A stretch of DNA of 34,155 nt from Desulfopila aestuarii DSM 18488 (GTDB lineage Bacteria > Desulfobacterota > Desulfobulbia > Desulfobulbales > Desulfocapsaceae): assembly GCF_900143695.1 (NCBI RefSeq), contig NZ_FRFE01000042.1, positions 1-34,155 on the forward strand, read 5' to 3'. Position numbers and translations under genes: made by a program. Shown here piece after piece: positions 31,694-34,155 of the stretch. How positions within the stretch are numbered: the first letter of the stretch is position 1; every line of letters starts with the position of its first letter. The notes below the pieces were generated by a model. That model was not told the origin of the DNA and made no database searches. It saw nothing but the letters and a program-made list of their open reading frames with translations.

Positions 31694-31755
31694 ATTTTAT
31701 GAGTTATTTTTTGATTACTTTAGAGTTACTTATTCGAATTTGAGAGAATATTTAT

Positions 31756-32931
31756 ATGTTGAGTACAAAAAAACCTAGAGAGCAGTCAGGTCGAGATACT
31801 CTAGCAAGATTCGGCGCTCAAATACGTTCAGCAGCAATTGCATCTCTTGAAATTCTGGAGGGTAAGGAGATAGACAGAGTTTATTGTGATCTCCATGATG
31901 ATTTTGTTGTAAGGAAACGGAAGGGAACGGATTTTGTTTACATTTTTTATCAGGTCAAAACCAAATCCCCCGTAAACTATCAATGGAAAATTTTTGACCT
32001 TTTGGGCTTGAAATCTAGAGGAAATCAAGATTGTGATGAAAAAATCGATGCTATAAAAAGCAGTTTTGTCGGTAAATTATTGTTGCATACTGTTGTTTTT
32101 GAGAAGGCTTGTGAAAACGTAATATTCCAGACCAATATCCATATAGATCAAAATCTGCAATCCTTAGTAGATGATATAGAATCAAATAAATATGAAAATA
32201 AACATAGCAAAGATCTACTAGCTGTTTTCAATGCATGTTTTTGTAAAGAGTTAAAAGATGATTTGTCGGAAGAGAGCATAAAAGAGCAGCTCAAAAAGCT
32301 TCAATTTCATACAGACGTGCAATATGTAAAATTGGATAATGATGATTTTGATTCATATGCAAAAAAATCAATTTTCAAGTATAGTGAGGTTGAACTTGGT
32401 CACTTAGAAGCAAAAGAAATACTCATCAAGCTTCTTCATTTGATAAATAAAAAATCTAGTGGAATTATAAAAAATATCACTCCAGCTACAATAGAGTCTG
32501 AAGCAGCTGTTTCTATTGACGACCTTCTGTCGATACTAAGTATATCAAAGGAAGCTTATAATCTTTTAATTTCTAGTGGCGATGATAAAGCTATCAAATC
32601 AATCTCAATTATTCAAAGATCTCTAGAGAAAGCTAATGCAGATCCAAATATAATCGAGTTTTGTTCAAAGTGTAAAGCTAGGTGGGATATTTGGACAATG
32701 AACAGCAGGCACGAGATACATGAGCTCCATTTAAAAGCTATAAAAGATCGAGTCCGACATGTTTTTGAAACCCACTTGAATCATTACAATTCTTTAAGAA
32801 TATCTTTGCTACAACCTTTTGTGGATCAATTGTTAAATGATCTTGAGAGTTCCAACTTGAAATACGATTTAACTCATGAAATCCTAATTGGGGGTCTCTT
32901 TTCTGAATTAGTAAGGGTGAAGTCTTCATGA
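31756..32931 (+). CDS. DUF4297/Cap4-like nuclease (effector of a three-component system)
   Basis: The 391-residue protein begins MLSTKKPREQSGRDTLARFG, the conserved start of DUF4297/Cap4-type dsDNA nucleases. The PD-(D/E)XK-like pattern is visible: E39-region strand, DLHDDFVV with D48/D49 and YQVKTK with Q66/K68. The rest (about 80-391) is helical and lacks a SAVED ligand-sensing domain that I can recognise. It overlaps the next gene by 4 bases. In ABC-3C systems such a nuclease is the effector kept in check by partner proteins. The AT-rich codon use differs from the prophage. Confidence 0.82.
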   Translation: MLSTKKPREQSGRDTLARFGAQIRSAAIASLEILEGKEIDRVYCDLHDDFVVRKRKGTDFVYIFYQVKTKSPVNYQWKIFDLLGLKSRGNQDCDEKIDAIKSSFVGKLLLHTVVFEKACENVIFQTNIHIDQNLQSLVDDIESNKYENKHSKDLLAVFNACFCKELKDDLSEESIKEQLKKLQFHTDVQYVKLDNDDFDSYAKKSIFKYSEVELGHLEAKEILIKLLHLINKKSSGIIKNITPATIESEAAVSIDDLLSILSISKEAYNLLISSGDDKAIKSISIIQRSLEKANADPNIIEFCSKCKARWDIWTMNSRHEIHELHLKAIKDRVRHVFETHLNHYNSLRISLLQPFVDQLLNDLESSNLKYDLTHEILIGGLFSELVRVKSS

Positions 32932-33413
32932 ACTATAAAGAGTTTTTTGCAAAAATTTCGAACAAAGATATAGTCATACCTGTGGATCTATCGTCCATCC
33001 CTAAACGGAGTCATTCGGAAGTTTTGGACAATGAGGCTTTATTTCAGTTACCACTAATTTGTTTGATAATATTGACAATGGTTGGTTCAACGCGAAAACC
33101 AATTGTCTCTCAAATAGGGCAACTTGTTGGCGAAAGTATTCAATTGAGTATGCCTGCATTTAAAAAATCGAAACAACATATTGGGTGGTCTTCTAACCTA
33201 AGAGTGAGGACAGTTAAAGCTATTACTTTTCTTGAGCGTGCCAATCTGATAGAAATCAATAACCGAAAAGGTAGAGCGAGTATTACTGATTTGGGAAAAC
33301 GAGTCGTCAAGTATGCAATGGATACCGACTCTGAGTTGTCTCAAAATCTAGCTGCAATCAGAATTGCATACAGAAATATATGTGTTTCAAATAAACTAAA
33401 AACGGTACTTTGA
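32928..33413 (+). CDS. Middle component of the three-component system (winged-helix-like)
   Basis: The 161-residue protein begins MNYKEFFAKISNKDIVIPVD. A helical/winged-helix pattern follows: IGQLVGESIQLSMPAFKKSK, then RVRTVKAITFLERANLIEIN and a wing (NRKGRASITDLGKRVVKYAM). Such small proteins are the 'middle component' of ABC-3C systems, linking effector and ATPase. Overlaps of 4 bases with both neighbours place it in one operon. Identification rests on fold-like pattern and on the gene order, not on a strong signature. Confidence 0.68.
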   Translation: MNYKEFFAKISNKDIVIPVDLSSIPKRSHSEVLDNEALFQLPLICLIILTMVGSTRKPIVSQIGQLVGESIQLSMPAFKKSKQHIGWSSNLRVRTVKAITFLERANLIEINNRKGRASITDLGKRVVKYAMDTDSELSQNLAAIRIAYRNICVSNKLKTVL

Positions 33414-33821
33414 TGAAGCTCAAAAGCCTACAGATATTTCCTAATGGTAAAGATGGTTGGTTTACTGATGTTATGTGTTTCGGTGCCCATATTACACAAT
33501 TGTACGGGCCAACAAGTTGTGGAAAAACACCCATAATTCAGACCATCGCTTACTGCTTAGGCTATCCTTGTATTTTTAGAGAAGATATTTATAATCGTTG
33601 TAATTATGCTGTACTGGTAATTGATATTAATGATAAAGAATATGAGATTAGACGTACTTATATTAAGGGTAAAGAAGTTGACATAAAAGTCACAGAACCC
33701 GATGGTATGATTCAAGAGTTTTACAGCGAAGGCGATTATTCACTGTATCTGTTTGAATTATTAAATATCAAATCAATAGATTTGCTAAATAATCAAGGAC
33801 AAAAAACTCAGGCGTATTTGT
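33410..33821 (+). pseudogene. ABC-type ATPase of the three-component system, truncated by IS66 insertion
   Basis: The first 137 codons encode the N-terminal part of an ABC ATPase: HITQLYGPTSCGKTPIIQTI with Walker A (GPTSCGKT), then IAYCLGYPCIF, as in SMC/RecF-like ABC proteins that carry a coiled-coil insert. The frame continues 12 codons into the IS and ends at 33859, so no Walker B, signature or D-loop is present. The break is at 33822. The remainder should lie beyond the IS outside the window. It starts four bases inside the upstream gene. Confidence 0.85.
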
Positions 33822-34155
33822 GTAAGCGCTCAACAAACGCCATCTTTTCATATCGTTAACAATCTGTTTCATTGTGGCAAACCAGACCACGGGAGGGCAC
33901 AATGAAAACAGAGCATAGCAAGAATCGGTCGGCCAAGCAGGAATATTGGCAGGAACACATCCGCTCATGGGAGAGTAGCGGCCTGACGCAATCATCATAT
34001 TGCCGGGAGAACATGCTCTCTTTGGCGACATTTGGTTACTGGCGTCGAAAGAGCTCATTGAAGGTTTCTCACGAACCGCAACCGCGTTTTTTTCCTCTTG
34101 CGGTACAATCCCAGGTCCAGGAAAAGCAGAGTTCAGGTTTCAATACTGTCCGGTT
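33822..34155 (+). mobile_element. IS66-family insertion sequence, left end
   Basis: The element starts with GTAAGCGC, the usual outer end of IS66-family inverted repeats, exactly where the ATPase similarity stops. tnpA starts at 33902. IS66 members produce 8-bp target duplications; the eight bases before the end are GTATTTGT (33814-33821), which should recur at the other end if the element is intact. The element continues beyond the window. Confidence 0.85.
33902..34155 (+). CDS. tnpA: IS66-family accessory protein TnpA (partial)
   Basis: The visible 84 codons begin MKTEHSKNRSAKQEYWQEHI and include WESSGLTQSSYCRENMLS and TFGYWRRK, the conserved HTH core of IS66 TnpA proteins (W-x5-GLSQ-x3-C-x7-TF-x2-WRR). 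GGGAGG lies five bases before ATG 33902. TnpA is an accessory DNA-binding protein needed with TnpB and TnpC for transposition. The 3' part is cut off by the window end. Confidence 0.92.
   Translation, partial: MKTEHSKNRSAKQEYWQEHIRSWESSGLTQSSYCRENMLSLATFGYWRRKSSLKVSHEPQPRFFPLAVQSQVQEKQSSGFNTVR

Noticed and set aside
31756-32931. CBASS effector Cap4
   Set aside because: No cyclase gene or SAVED-like domain is seen; partners are a winged-helix protein and an ABC ATPase. The similarity is limited to the nuclease domain.

Overview
The window reads as a piece of a bacterial chromosome, most likely from a Gram-negative proteobacterium or desulfobacterial lineage. That taxonomic guess is an inference from the 23S/5S rRNA sequence style, the 23S-5S-tRNA arrangement and a G-rich/C-rich minisatellite in the spacers; no marker fixes the genus. 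It opens with the last ~42 bases of a 23S rRNA gene, a 5S rRNA gene with a strong terminator, a GNAT acetyltransferase gene and a tRNA-Pro(CGG) gene followed by another terminator.

From 1601 to about 31055 lies a nearly complete, HK97-type (siphovirus-like) prophage. It is GC-rich and almost all its genes are on the minus strand, so it reads right to left: a divergent repressor/Cro-like switch (30220-31055), small early genes, a replication protein carrying iteron-like repeats, HNH endonuclease, small and large terminase, a portal fused to a MuF/gp7-type domain, prohead protease, major capsid protein, head-tail connector, tail completion proteins, tail tube, a tail assembly chaperone with a -1 frameshift extension, tape measure, tail tip/fibre proteins, and finally the lysis genes (membrane proteins and an E-C-T type lysozyme). 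I see no integrase anywhere in the window.

Between terminase and portal, where such phages normally keep adjacent genes, there is about 5.5 kb of cargo: two genes for secreted proteins (19585-20796 minus strand, and 22691-24226 plus strand, the latter AT-rich and ending in DUF5648-type repeats). They are interleaved with a diverged duplication of the [terminase 3' end + small HTH gene] module. The second terminase piece is a pseudogene (frameshift plus stop) while its HTH partner is intact.

The right end (31169-34155) is AT-rich accessory DNA. It holds a small exported protein with three Cys/Trp repeats, a 23-bp-arm inverted repeat, and a three-gene overlapping operon: a DUF4297/Cap4-like nuclease, a winged-helix-like middle protein, and an ATPase with a Walker A motif. 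This is the layout of an ABC three-component (ABC-3C) conflict/defence system. The ATPase gene is cut after 137 codons by an IS66-family insertion whose terminal GTAAGCGC and tnpA gene run off the window end.
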